Program-made: the position numbers and the translations under genes
Notes under the pieces: model-generated
Database searches by the model: none
Told to the model about the DNA's origin: nothing
What the model saw: only the letters and a program-made list of their open reading frames with translations
Shown: positions 22,880 to 35,880 of the stretch, piece by piece
Layout of the letters: the number at the start of each line of letters is the position of its first letter
Position numbering within the stretch: position 1 is the stretch's first letter
Assembly (NCBI GenBank): GCA_009733775.1
Contig: WOGZ01000036.1
Span: forward strand, 1 to 64,000
Direction of reading: 5' to 3'
Length of the DNA stretch: 64,000 bases
DNA from: Alectoria sarmentosa
Lineage: Eukaryota; Ascomycota; Lecanoromycetes; Lecanorales; Parmeliaceae

Positions 22880-25800
22880 ATGCGTGTGCCAAATGAACAG
22901 GTGGCCGCACACGATAGAGACCCTACAGAATCGGAAACCATTGCTGCCTCCCACCAGAGGAACACCATGCAAGACAGCCGTCGCCCACGGGCCAGAGACG
23001 TCACGAACGAAACGAAACCTCTTCCGCCGACTGTATGCATCGAAGATGTCTCTGACGACATAGCAACCCCCCGTGACGAGAATCAAGATTCGCTTGGAGA
23101 ACAGTTCGCAAATCTTGAAATTTCATCACCTGTCCTCCCTCGATCGCCAAGGCCGCTGCTGTCCCCAGATTATCCTCTGCAAAGCGTGGAAGCAGCAGAA
23201 CGGACAACCATTCTAGGCCCGATCACTGTTAGAGACCTAATCAATGCTACCCCCAGACCTTCCCCCTCCCCAGAGCCTCATACTCAGCCAGCACTAAGAG
23301 CTTATGATGACTTGGTTCGTGCTCGGAGTGAGACCGTTGACGAGCCCAATAGTCCTGCAGCGGGAGAAGAACCTGACACCGAGAACGAGCCCATTTGTAC
23401 AAAGTGCTCGATGAGCCTTTGCCACCTGGGACCGTTTTCCGACCGCGATTACCAAAATGCGCTGAAGTCAGCCAAGCTCTTACAGGAGAAATCTTCATGA
23501 ACCTTGGCCACTGTGAGGGGTCAGCCCGTCCGGGAACACAGCTGCATAAGACCAAGCAGAGGGCCGAAGCTTTGAACAAAGTTGACAACCCGGCAAGCCG
23601 AACGATCGGTATAGTCGGAGACTCCGCAGCTAGTAAAGGTGAACATATTTTTGTTTTGACTACCGTCTCGCTGTTAACATTGCTTTGGAAAAAGCAGCCT
23701 TATCAACTAATTGCTCCGTCTGCCCAGTCTAGCGCACAAGGTCAGATTAGTGCCTATCAATTTACCATTGTTGCTGATTCAGATACTATAGGGCGACCAC
23801 GGCTCTGCTGTGACCTCCTTTGTCACCGAGTACAGAAAGCGCACGCCAAATCGCACAGATAATTTCACGCTCGAGGTGGAGTTCGCCAATCCGGAAGAGA
23901 TCAACGAACAGATACACGAGCTTCTTTTCAGCTTTCGCGAGTTATACAGAGAAGGACTTGAAGAAGCAACAGCGGACGACGTATACCAAGGCATTGAAAA
24001 GCGATCAGAGATTGCTCTCAACACACTTCAAAGTATCTTCTCAAACAGGCCCGAGACAGACGCGGAATATCTCAAGGGCACGGACGGCCACACCTTTGCA
24101 GATTGAGAGTGGGCTACGAATTCTTGCTGGAGACTTGGGATGGCCCAAAGGTTCGATTTATGGCAAATGGACGTCTACCGCTGTCACTGCGAAAGAATGC
24201 CACGAAAACGTTGCGCGTTTTATGGAAAGCGGCCTTTGGCCTCTGACGAACATCGTTCGGTGCGTCGAGTTCTTCCCCAAGCACCAGAGGCGCAGAGTCA
24301 GTTGACTGATCTTGCCATCACCAGCAGGATCTATCTAAGTGCTCAAGTGCTCAGGACCGGAATCATTCTCGCAGACCTACCAGGTTAGACTGCCTTTTGC
24401 TAAGTCCTAGAGGCTTTTGCTAATTAGTGAATAGGTGATCGTGATATCAATCTGGCCAGAGTCAAGAATGCGGAGGAATACCTATTTCATTGCGACGAGC
24501 TCTTCGTTGTTGCGAATATCAATCGCGTGGTGACAAATGAGACCGTCAAGGAGATACTGCGCAAGAAATTTGGACCCTACATGACGATAAGTGAGAACGT
24601 GTGTCTAATCTGTACCCACGCCGATGTAAGATGCCGCTGTCCTATGATGCTAAGAAGTGCACGCTCACTGGCCATTCTGTCAGGAAATTGACATCCCAAA
24701 ATACGAGAAGAATCAGAATTGGGCAAGTACCGCCAACTCGACGGAAGCCAAAGCAGCCAAACGAGCTGTACAGAGATTTAGGGCTCGAGGAGGTTCCGCA
24801 GGACTTCGCGAGCGCCTTGTGACTAAGTACGTCCCAGCTCCGCCGGACAAGTACGAAGGCGTTGCTGATACCTGTCAGATACAAATATATTTGGATATCG
24901 GCAAGGAATGCCGACATCAAGGCTAATATTCATAGAGAATATCAAGGGAATCCAGGCAGCTCGTCCCTCAACGTCTTCTGTATTGGGAACAAAGACTATG
25001 ACATGGAAGGAGTCCAGTTCTGGGACCTTGAAACACATGAGATGGCCATCCAGGGGAGCAATATCCCTGAGCTTCGCAAGCATTGCCATTCCATCGTAGC
25101 GAGAGCTCAATTCAGGGCCTCCAATTATTTCCTGGAGGTCGAAGTTCCTGATCTAGTCCAGTCACTTGAAGTATGGACAGCTTCAGCAGAACACGGGGCA
25201 CCATCAAATATGCCCTTGGAATGCATTCCAGATCTTCAATCGGTGAGACTGAACTTGAACCTGCCTACGACGATTCGCTTATCTCAATAGGACCTGCTAG
25301 AAAGGGTAGACATCTATTCTGATTCCGTCGACAAGCAACCGAAGACCCAGATCTTGGGCTTCTGGAGTATGGCATTAGCTTATTTCTGTACACTACGTTA
25401 GTGGGAAAGGCTAAGTGTGACCAGGGCGACAAGAGAGGGCCTTCAATCAACAAGCACGTGAAGCAAGCAGAGAATGGGAAGGTGTATGGAACACCCTCAA
25501 TCAGACGTAGGCATCGCCAATATCCCGCGTACAGTGGCATCGTAGTGAGCACATTTAGAGCCATGATGGCGATCAACATCTGACCATTATTAGCATCATA
25601 CAAACCATAGGCCAACCAGAATGGTACTCATGAAACCCGGGCCCAAGGCTTTCGAAGATGAAACGATGAGCTGTTGTAGCACATGAATCAAGACACCGAA
25701 AACCGATGGGCAGAGCTCTTGCTGAGACTCGATGAGCAGTCTGACTCAATTCAAAACGCAGTGAAAGATGAGCTCGATAATCTCGGTCGCCTGATGCGAG

Positions 25801-26426
25801 GTATACGCCATCGCCTCAGTTGAATGGAAGCCCGAACAGAGCTAATGTTGAGCATGTTGTCAAACACCACAAGCTTTGCTGACGTTGCTAAAGCTCAAGA
25901 AGCGTGAGATCATCTACCCTCTGCAAGAAGAGTTAGCCATTCTTCATCGAGACTTCAAGTACGTCCACATATTTCCGTCCCAGTGCAATTAGTTCCAACT
26001 CATATTCAGGACTATCGAATACAACGCCTCAGGGGATCATGTGACTTCCATGATTGTCACTACCATGCTGCCTATCTATCGTGGCTGTGCCAGGGAATCT
26101 GGCACGGGAATGACGTCGCGGATGCACGGCATCATGGCTTCCCGGATGGGACGACAGAATATCGTCTGGTACATCCACGACCATGTCATTACAGAATCGA
26201 ATCGCGCGATCGAAGGAAGGGTTGACAATATCAGCAACCAGATGTGCGCAGAAATCGGCCGCCAAGTGGAGACGGTCAGAGGCGAAGACGCACGTTCAGA
26301 AGCCACCCCGAAGACTTGCGAAAGGTAGAGGCGACCATTTCGACTGCGAGAGATTATTTGCTGAGTTTGCGGCTTCAGGCTACGACTGCGAGGACTCTGG
26401 CGAGGAGTTGGGATTGGATCGAATGA
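22880..26426 (+). pseudogene. Decayed large dynamin-like GTPase (nuclear GTPase SLIP-GC-like)
   Basis: The family is recognised from ordered fragments. A long disordered N-terminus runs from ATG 22,880. A P-loop is split by an intron (TIGIVGDSAAS near 23,610; GKSSLIN at 23,687-23,707). Then come GDHGSAVTSFVTEYRKR, a G3 loop (ILADLPG, near 24,383), CDELFVVANINRVVTNE, CTHADE (G4-like, across the intron 24,626-24,683), RYKYIWISARNADIK, and a C-terminal helical part (RMHGIMASRMGR, then EATISTARDYLLSLRL). Normal GT-AG introns are still visible (23,741-23,791; 24,384-24,434; 24,626-24,683; 24,826-24,878). Lesions include a frame change near 23,484, a stop at 23,708, a damaged acceptor just before the GKSS codons, frame changes near 24,095 and 26,285, and a stop near 25,399. 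It is therefore a recent but certain-looking pseudogene. It is convergent with the CorA-like locus. Confidence 0.8.
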
Positions 26427-27157
26427 AGATTCTGCCTGACTATTTGATGATAGGCGTATTCTTAACGTCATAGCGGACAAGGGGTCTAATGATTTTGGTT
26501 CAGCCTTGTGCCCACTAGGTCTTGGTTAATTCTCTATATCGGGCGAGTCTGGCAGGGTCAAAATGGCGATATTCTTATACTCCTCTATTGCTGTCTTAGA
26601 GTGAGATGTACCGAACTCGTTACGAACAGTGCTGGATGACAAACAGAGCCATTCCGCGCTGGAAGGATGGTTGCATAAGATATAGACTGCACATTATCAC
26701 CCATTATAGATTTGGACTGTGCGATCTGACCGACGCAAAAGAATTCCAGGTCTTGACCGGCGACCTGGTAGTCCACCTTGTTTAACGCTGCGTACCTACT
26801 GTCGACGATGTTGAATCTCTTTCTTCGGGAGATTTCTCGCGAGTGTCGTTAGCAGATGTGTAAATTGTGATTTCTCCCGGCTTCCTCAACCCATTCCTCA
26901 ATCTATGATGGTCCGTCCTCTTCCATGATTCCATCAGTCTCAGTGCTTGGTTGTTTCAGAGAAACAAAGAGCAATGGGGGAATTTATTTATTGCGAGCGA
27001 GCTAAGCCAAAAAGATCACTGACCGGTAGAGGACAAGACAAAGAGGTCATGCAAAAGCGATACAAACGTCAGCTATACGTTTTTGTGTTCTTGATTAGTC
27101 TTTTCCTGCCAAAAGTATGGCCGTCGCCATTCCGTTGTCTTGACAAACGCCTCGACC

Positions 27158-28720
27158 TCAAGAGCCTTGTGATACCAGGATCACGACCACAGGGACCGTG
27201 GCTTCAACAAATCTTTGATCGAAACCTGCGAATTTGGAACCGTTGGGTCCCATAAGATTGTCCCAATTTCCAAGTGTAGAAGAACAATTCTTGTCGTTAT
27301 TGTTGAGTTGACAGAGCGCGAGGAGGATCAAAAAGCTTCCGTGACGTGGTGCACGGCAGAAGAATCTGACGAGTATCACAATCGCCTTGCCGATACCTAG
27401 CATATTCGCAATGGTCTCCGGATGTAGGAGCCAGCCTAGAGCGAACCATAAGAGAAGGCTTGCTGCAAGGAGGACGCTTGCCACGAGCATGAAAACACTA
27501 AGCTCGCTGTTCTGAAGCTCGACTACGTTCATCCCAAATACGGAAGTGCCAAGGCTCAGGCGAAGGAACAGGTATGCGAGTTGGGCCAGACGCTTCGTGC
27601 TGATGCTTTGCTCAATGGACTTGCGGGATTCTTGGAGCGCCAGGGTGGCGACGAGTCTTTCTTGAAGCGCCTGCGCCCGCCTCTGAAGCGAGTCCAGATT
27701 GTTCCGAGGCATTTCAAGGTCTTTGAGGGCCATTTCAGTTGCTGGTGTGCGGGATTGTGCGTGCAGCGAGAAATAGGCGTCGAGCTTTAGTATGATCCTC
27801 TCGACGACCGAGCTGTTCATTTCAATATCCGATATATTCCTTTCCAGACTTTCTTCATCACAGTCTGCTGTTCTCAAAAAAGGGTTGAGGTATTGCTCAA
27901 TTCTTGCTACATCGGTTGAGATGGACTGTTGAACGCTGTCAATCCATGGACAGAAATATTCATGGGGTGTCTTGTCTGCAGATCGAATGGCCGTGGGAGA
28001 CAAATTGTCTAGCGACTGCCAAAATTCATCTGATCTCTGCGTCTTCGCAATGATACTGGACGGAATCAGACTGGCAGGGCCCAGTACTCGAGAAGGTGGC
28101 GAAGCTCGCAATTTGAGGCCTCTGTTCCGGGCGAGTGCCAGGACTGGCACGTGGGTGAGACATGCCCAAATGCGCAAACATTTCACCTATAGCTACTCAC
28201 TGATTGTACCCTCAGAACCTGAGGCGGCCTTCACTATCATCGCAGACATATGTAAAAACCGAGCCCATCCGATCTCAAGGGACGATGTCTCTGACACCGC
28301 TATAGGAGGGATGCCATCCTCGTAATTCCTGGGATACCCTGGGAAGGCCGCCTCCGATTTGTCCTAGTAGAGGAAATGTTGTAATAAGAAGAACGGAGGC
28401 AGATTGAGAGATAATGCAACATGGTCCAGGAGCTCTCGATTGATACTCCAAACCTCCTCGTACGAAAGAATGATGAGCCGAGTACTTCCAAAGTGGGGAG
28501 GGTGATTCAAGTCCTCGATGGCGCTCGTATGCTCTTTCAGTTGGCCATTTTCACTTTGCAGAACGATCAGTCTTCCCCCGTAGGAACCCTGTGGCGGAGC
28601 ATGGCCAAGGAATACACGGAGCCATTCGAAGTGTGCATCGACTCGAGCAAGGGCAGCGACGAAGGCGGTGTAGGAGGACCAGGACTCCGTGCGTCCTTCC
28701 GAAACTGAGGAACCTGCCAT
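27158..28720 (-). pseudogene. CorA-like Mg2+ transporter-type membrane protein with one premature stop
   Basis: Exon 1 from ATG 28,720 encodes an N-terminal cytosolic domain with the fungal CorA-like motif NRELLDHVALSLNLPPFFL. The frame meets TAG at 28,364-28,366 but then continues in the same frame (DKSEAAFPGYPRNYEDG) to an intron near 28,145-28,210. The downstream part (to 27,158) has a long helical region (EQYLNPFLRTADCDEESL) and the membrane end: LAYLFLRLSLGTSVFGMN, which contains the GMN selectivity motif of CorA proteins, then a second hydrophobic helix (FMLVASVLLAASLLLWFALG). No splice signals flank the TAG, so it is a true nonsense change unless it is a sequencing error. The C-terminal half alone could not form the normal pore. 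If the TAG is wrong, this is an intact gene of about 440-460 residues. Confidence 0.7.
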
Positions 28721-30002
28721 TCGTGACGAAACTGAAGATGGCTGGAAAGGAAACCTTTGTCTTGGAGAGTGGTGTTTGATTTATACTCGACCTCCGAGGC
28801 CGGAGCCTTGCTGCGCTACCACCGCCAGCCTCACTCGTCCTTCAGCTGATGCATTTCGCTCATGGGGCTGGTGTCCAAGTCCACGGAACGTTAGTGCTCG
28901 CATACTTGAGGGTACACATCACACACACAGACGAGGGTATACAGATGACGTAAATAGTGATTGGGCTGTCTCAACGCCAAGGCTACCAAGCGAACAGAGG
29001 CCTGAACAGGCATGTTCTCGTACCCCAGCGCTAAGACAACTCCCATGTCTGTACGACATAGACCTGGAGTGAGAATGAAGCTATATACAGGTGAGGGCGG
29101 GCGGGGCAAAAGAATGCTACGGCTCTGAAAGAGATAGAATCGAATGAAGAGCCATCATCAGGTGTAAAACAGGTATATGTAGAACTCATTCATGACACGT
29201 GTCTCCTACCAAGACCGCCTTTCTAGAACATTTCATGTGGGGGCCACCTCTTATGCGACTCACTAACCCACAGTCCCACTGTAGCGAACAGTCCATGGAG
29301 CTTTCCAACGTATAAAAAAAACATCGAGATTTCTTGGCAGGCCCCTTGTCCCTCTCACCCCATTTCTGCCAGGGGTTCTTGTGATTCTAATATCGCAGAA
29401 GGAAAGAACCCGAAATATAGTCAGAGAGATGATGTTTTGCATCAAGGTCTTACGGTCTGTGTCAGGGCGTGTTGCTACCATTCTACATGGATTTGTCCTG
29501 GTTGCAATCCTAACACAAGGAGGGAGAATAAATATCAGTGCCAAGCAGATATAAAGGATTTTGAATACGCCAAATGTGCTTCTTAGCGGCCAGGACTTTT
29601 AGTGCAGACCTCCCCATCTAGATTCGAATACTTATAATAAATATGTATGTCCGTTTATCTATCGTCAATCGCATGTTGCATGTTACCGTAGGCCCATCAA
29701 CCCACAGTCCCACGGTATGAGCAAGAAGACATTCTTTTGACGGGTCCAGTGTAGAGTACCCAGCACGACCTACCTCTAGTCCGCGAAAAGGAGATTTGTC
29801 AAAAATGAAAGTGTAATTTTGCTCAGAGCGCTAACACCCATTCGAAGCAAAGAGTTCCCTTTCTCAATCGACTCGAAAAGGATCATCTTCGAACCCCTTG
29901 CAGCATACGTTGCTCTCGTCAAGTGGTAAAGAGAACTCCTGAGCACACCATATTTCTACGCAGCCATTTATTCACTGGCGGCTACCAAATAGAAACCACA
30001 CC
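28721..30002. other. Intergenic region, no gene supported
   Basis: Only short frames. The word AACCCACAGTCCCAC occurs twice, near 29,265 and 29,699, perhaps an old local duplication. No promoter elements could be defined. Confidence 0.5.
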
Positions 30003-32422
30003 TCAGCACTCACTCAAATCGTCAAGAAACGGCCATTCGGCGTCATTGAAGGGCCCCACTGGGAAGCTCCCGCCCATAGCACCAGGGAACATAGTTTGAT
30101 TCTTTGCAGAGTCATCCTCGGGGTCTAATGGAGGGGAATTGATGCTGCTGTTGCCGTCGATGGTGTTGTCATTACTGAAGCTCTGAAACATGCTCATCGT
30201 AGGTAAGCTAGCAGGATTCAAGGCTGAGTTGTGATGAGCTGAGGCGGAGCCCGTTCGAACGTGATCGAGGAAATAGTCGACCTTGAGGGCTAGATCGCGG
30301 GTAATATTTGCGGCGCTGGCGGCAATGGCAAAATTGCTGCGGAAAATATCAAAGACCTCGATGGCACTGTTTATAGTCCTGCGCGCGGTCGGAGTTGAGG
30401 AGCAGACTGGGTTAGCGAAAATGAAGCCGACCATGGTAAGGGCGGCGCTCCATTGAAAGTGATATGCTTCGTGCCAACCATTCAGAACATCCGCGCTTTT
30501 GAGTATTTGGAGGATGATATTTGTGCTAGCAATAGCATGGTTGACGCATGAAATGCTGTTGCTGTTGGCTAGAGGGGTCGATGAGCTCGGAGCTCTTGCA
30601 AAGGTAATGAAGGGCCGGTAAAGGTTCATCATGAGGTGATGATAAGTCAGCTCCAATAATAGCCGTTGCCGTTGAAGCCATTGTGGAGCCTCGAGGTCTA
30701 CCTGTACTACTGATCGGTCTGTCGAGAAGGGTTTTCCACCATCTCGTCTCTCTGTCTTCAACTCGTCAGGAATGCCCCGAACCCAAGTCCGAAGACACGG
30801 AAGAGTCCGTACGAGGAAGCCCGCCAGTGCTTCTAGGCTTTGAGTATTGCCATGAAAGTTGTCTTGACCACTGACACTCAGCACTTGGGCACACTTGTTT
30901 CCAAACGCGACGTGAACCGCACGAGCAGCCAGGATCAATTTCACATGCTGAACGTGATAGCTCAACCATGTGATGTCTTCAATAGACGAGGCAAAATTTG
31001 AGCCACATAACAGCGCAAGCTCATGGTCGTCGGCTGGCCGCGCGCAGCTGACTTGGGACATATGAACTAGCCAAGGACGTCCCAGGGCCATACAAGCATT
31101 ACTTTCCATCGTATAAACTACCCACCACAATCGCCGATGGAGTTCTTTCTGGGCCCGCGAAGAATGGCTGCGAGATTCCTGATGAAGGCCAAGAATGTGT
31201 GCCGTCCGGATCGCCAAAGCCACAGTATTGTGAGACAAATTGACAAACGACGCGTTTCCCAGATAAATGGCCGAGAAAATTTGGCATTGTAAAGTCATTA
31301 TGGATGGGGTCTCCAATCTGGCAGACAAGAGTGTCTGGCATCTACGGTAGAGAGCTCGACCTGCAATGGTTGAGTCTTCGCTGTCGAATTCCGCCATGAA
31401 CATTTGTTGAGCATCGTTACGAGGGGCAAATGTCATGCCGTACTGCATACACAAAGCCAGGATGATGTCGACTAGAGGTGATGCCTTGCGAGTGGAGGAA
31501 GAAGATTGAGATGTCCATAACGATTCATAGTGCTCTCTGAAATCTGCTTCATGGAGAATCGGAATCATGCAGTGATAGCTCTGCCAAAAGAGTGCTAGAA
31601 ATATCTCCTCTTGGGCCCGGGACATAAAATTTTCAACTTCCGCACGGCCCTCTGGTGCGGTCGGACTTTCTTCCGCGGACTTGGATCGCGAAATATTGGG
31701 GCTAGCAAGAAGTTTACTGGCTCCACTTGGCTGCATGTGAAAGTCTGGATGCGGTAATTGCTGTGAGGAAACGATGTGGGAACGCAGGGCGGCATGAAAA
31801 TACGACGTTGATGTTGACTCAAGAAGACGGACCTCACGAGATTGGGAGGCCATAGTCCAAACACCTTGCCACTGTCTCCAGTTCCATTGATGGCTCTCCA
31901 TTGGGTCCACGGCTCCGCTTGGAGAGGTTTGTAAGGACGAGGTGGTGGATTTAGGGGTCGGTGGTGCTTTATTCTTTCGAGATTCGTTAAGCTCATTCTC
32001 AAGGTCCTTTACGCGTGCTTCTAGTCTCTCGATCTCCCTTGAAATTATCAGTTGGCGGCAGACACATAATGCATGACTCGAGTTGTGACTTGCTTGGTGG
32101 CGGTGGGAAGCGAGCGAAGTCCACTCTTTCCTGTGTTGGAACACTCCCCCCCACGACTTTGGCAAGCATGGCAAGGTCGGTGGTCATCGCATTTGATTCG
32201 GTTCAAACGGCACCACTCACATGCTCGTGCAACCTGGCTGCGCTTGGGACGTGCTGTGGCTACGGTACTCGCACTCCCATTGATGGCAGAGGCAGAGCTA
32301 GTCAGGATTTGATGGTCATACTGAGTCTGTCTCTTCTGCGTAGAGGTGGTGGATGGCGACATGCGCATGGTTGTGGAATATTCTTGCTGACGAAGGGAGT
32401 CAGCCGCAAAGGTTGTGAACAT
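30003..32422 (-). CDS. Zn2Cys6 transcription factor with fungal-specific regulatory domain
   Basis: Exon 1 from ATG 32,422 to about 32,090 encodes a Ser/Thr-rich leader and the binuclear zinc cluster (ACEWCRLNRIKC then CHACQSRGGEC): Cys68, 71, 78, 84, 87 and 94, spacing CX2CX6CX5CX2CX6C. A short intron follows (best model 32,089-32,034, with branch-like CTGATAAT). The donor GTCACA is weak and the acceptor phase ambiguous, so the join is uncertain by a few residues. Exon 2 (about 32,033-30,003) starts with the coiled-coil linker (EIERLEARVKDLENEL), then the Fungal_trans middle homology region (FLALFWQSYHCMIPILHEAD; RRLWWVVYTMESNACMALGR), and an acidic C-terminus (EWPFLDDLSEC). Total is about 787 residues. 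It is a nuclear DNA-binding regulator; the target is unknown, and its neighbours do not form a clear pathway. Confidence 0.88.
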
Positions 32423-35400
32423 GACTCTTGGTATGAGGGCGTTGACTGGGAGCGAGGGTCAGTGGTAGGGCTCAGATCAGACTCGTAGGTCATTGCTCTT
32501 CGGCAGTTGGGGTTTCTGTGAGTAGCGCGTGCAGAGTTGAGATGAAGACGCGTCCAAGTCAACTGGTTGGAGATGGGTCGAACCTCAGCTTACTGTGAGG
32601 AATGAAAATCACGACCCTCGGACACAACTCCACAGCGGGAGCTCCCCCGAACAAGGACTGGTGACTGAATTCGAGCTTTTGATATTTCATATGATTGTGT
32701 CATAGAGAAGTTTCTCTCACAAGCGCTGGTCATCAAGATTCTAGGTGATGAAATGGTATTGATTTGGTTGTTCGAGCGCCAAGATTTCGGCTCCCCGAGG
32801 CTCCTCGCTTGAGTGCCAAGAAGGCCAGATGTGTGTCCTGGCCACGAGGACTGGGGGCGGGAGTGGGAAGGGAAGTGAGAGGTAGCAAAGCGAAAAGGTG
32901 TGTAAAGCGGGGGCCAGGCAGGAAAGACAGCATGTAAGACATCTTCGAGGTGACAGAGGTTGTCGCAGTGCAAGACGACTTCTGTCACCCGTGTGAGCTG
33001 GACAGCGTCGTCAGCAGCGTTGTTTTTTTGTATGGCGCTTGGTAAGCCGGACCTGAGCGAATTTCAGGATTGTTGCATTTTGAATTAGGCATCCTGTAGA
33101 AGAAGGATTCGACTACTTTACAATAGTCAATTGTTGCGAGGAACCAGGTTTTGGCAGCGGAGATAGTAGGCTAGTCCTATTTGGGAAAGTAGGGCTAGGT
33201 CTCGTGTGCAGTGAAGAACACGAAAAAAATGAGAAACAGACGCAGGTGGGCATGGCCCAAGACTATATATACATACGGAGTTACTTGGAACTTCTCCCTC
33301 AAGTCTCATGGTCATCTCCGATCATTCCGGCCAACCGATGTAAGCGATGCGATGCGATTATTCAATCCCGACGACATCAAGTACAGGTTCAAGGTGCTGT
33401 ATCATACCGCAATTACGCAGAATAAGGAATCCCACTGCCGATGTTAAGGCTGAAGGAATATTGAAATGTGTGTTTCGTAGGGCGCGGTAGCATGTTGGAT
33501 CTTCATGGGTATCTGTGTGATCCATAGGGGGTGGGGCTGACGTAACGTGAGATAACGTCCATGGGAAATCATACTCTAACATTTGGAAGGCTTGAGAGGT
33601 AATTGAATGAAGAAGGATAATATAATTGATCCTTTTCACTCAGTCGTCACTTGCTGGGAGGACTTTGAGGGTTAAGCAGAAGTAGCGTGACCATCACTTT
33701 GCAGTTCACAATTCTCGAAATTGGATTTATAATCCGAAGGTGGTACTAGTACTAGTACAGGGCAGATGTCCCGCCTTAGCTCCCGAGTCATGGCTTGGCA
33801 GATTCTCAGTACGCTTACTAAGCGGCCAAGCCCGTACTCCCTGCGGACGTGCCTCCGCTTTGGCAAGGGGACATTGCAACAACAAAAGCTGCTAATCAGC
33901 TCATTTTTACGAACAGTGGTCCGCTTCATCCATTGGTCTTTCCTATCTAGATCTATCTCTTCTGCCACCGCGAAATCTCGGAATGACGGCGAGGTCTGCA
34001 TATGGTGCTAGGCTACTACAGATGCTTCCAATCCTCACCGCTTACCGGACTTTTGGACACCATGCCAGAAGGAGCTCGGCCTGGATGTCGCTTACACTAG
34101 TTTCCAACCACGCCTAAGGGAGTTCGGAGATATCCCAGCTCCCGTTTTAGAACAACATGGGCGTGCTTGGTAATTCCGTTCAGATTCTTTTTTCCGGTAA
34201 TCTTGAGGCCACCAGCTATCCAGCCCGCTTTTCCAGGCCCTGCAAGCGTAGGAAGGGACGACAGCAAGGATATTGGGCGCAGACATCGAGAACAAGATAC
34301 GAAGAATGCCGCCACGTGGCGGTTCAACTGAAGGCGCAAGCATCCTGCACACTACCAGCTAGGACGAACCAGAGCCCAACGCGGCTCATGCCATCTGAAT
34401 AGGCAGAGCTTGCGCGGATACGACACGAGGCCGACAGGGATGATCAGACGATCTCATCTCAGCTCCGCAAGCACTCTGAAACCGGCTCAAACGCGGGAAC
34501 GAGGCCCAACGCACTCTCCATAAGCAGTTAAGAGCCCTACTCAAAAGCACTCGGCCCTTGGCTCAAATCCCTCCAGGAACGCTGCAGAGCGAATTCATAG
34601 CCTGAGCAAGTGCATTGGGATCATCATGCCCGGGCTTAGCATTCTCATTAAAGCGCGCCTTGAGCGTAGCCAGTTGAGAAGGAAGCGCAAGACCATGGTA
34701 GAATCCACGCGACTCCCCAAGGAGCAGCTGCTCTATAGACTTTGTCAAGATTCAGGTATGTGATGTGTAGTTTGTTTGATCATTCCTCCTCAGGACTTCC
34801 ATATTAACTTGGTGATATAGCCGACGCGCGCAAAAGTCGTAGCTGAAAAGTGGCTGAGAGCCTAAAGTCTTACGCACGGACTGTCAGACATTGGGGTCAC
34901 GGGCAGGATGGTAGCGTCCCCGGCCTGGGAGACGATGGATTTGCAGCCCGGGAAGCCTCGTGGCTAATTGCTGACGCACAGCCTCGTTTGCGGTACGGCC
35001 AGTTCGATGGCATAGTCGAATACGGGCTGGAGAAGGAAGAGGTGGATATTAACGTGGAGAGTAGGGTGGATCAAGACAAGGTTCTCGATGACTCAAATTG
35101 TCCGTTGAGAGCCTAGACTGGTTGAGAATGAAGGTGAACACACATTTCAGAGTTCGACATTTCAGAGTTCGTAGCCAATTGAGCATTCTAACGATATTGA
35201 ATAAGTCGTCGTAGTAGTAGCAGTAGAAGTCTCCGATAGCTCAGCATTACCATGTTCAGTTCCAGCATGATCATTGCCTAAGAATAATACTACCACTACT
35301 GGCTAATGATGTGGCGATTTGTAAAGGAAGGGCTAAGTTCCCAATCAGCCACTCTAACCGTCAAACTTTGACGTTCATCATTACACAGATGTCCCATTAT

Positions 35401-35880
35401 CACACAATACCCACCCCTCCCCCCAGCGCACTCAAAACAATGATCAGATCGTTCGGCTTGTGAGTAGCACAATTATTTTAAATCGCCACATTATGAAGCA
35501 TTTCATGGAACCCGTCTTGCGAAAATCCTAGACAAGACACCGGAGCACATATCCAGCCGACTAAAGATCTACGTGCAGATATCTTGAAGGGGAAAAAGGC
35601 GTGGAGCTGGGCTACTGCCTGTCTCCTTTTGTTCACATATCATGTGATGCTCTCTACACACAGTGTTTGCCGGGCAGGAAAGCAGAGGTGCAGAAATTCC
35701 CATTCCCATTTCAATTTCCATTTCCATTCCCATTTCCATTTCCATTTCCATTTAAATCAAAACCCCAAAGCCCCAGGGGGGGAGGAGCCATCGACCAAGC
35801 GGTCTCCGGATGTCCAGGTCTAGAAATACACTCTATAGCTCGTTACACGGTGTTGGACCTGCTTTTGCATTTCAACCGCC
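32423..35880. other. Long intergenic region, no confident gene
   Basis: Overlapping frames up to 132 codons with no motif. One minus-strand fragment at 34,748-34,563 (LALPSQLATLKARFNENAKP, ending SVPGGI) looks like the C-terminus of a lost gene, but nothing upstream joins to it. The stretch from about 32,423 to 33,000 is presumably the promoter of the Zn2Cys6 gene. Confidence 0.4.
35697..35755 (+). repeat. CCATTT-type microsatellite
   Basis: About ten imperfect copies of the hexamer CCATTT/CCATTC immediately downstream of the FAD oxidase gene. A Met/Glu-rich minus-strand reading across it is a composition artefact. Confidence 0.9.

Noticed and set aside
35569..35751. Met/Glu repeat protein on the minus strand
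   Set aside because: It is the translation of the CCATTT microsatellite next to the FAD oxidase.
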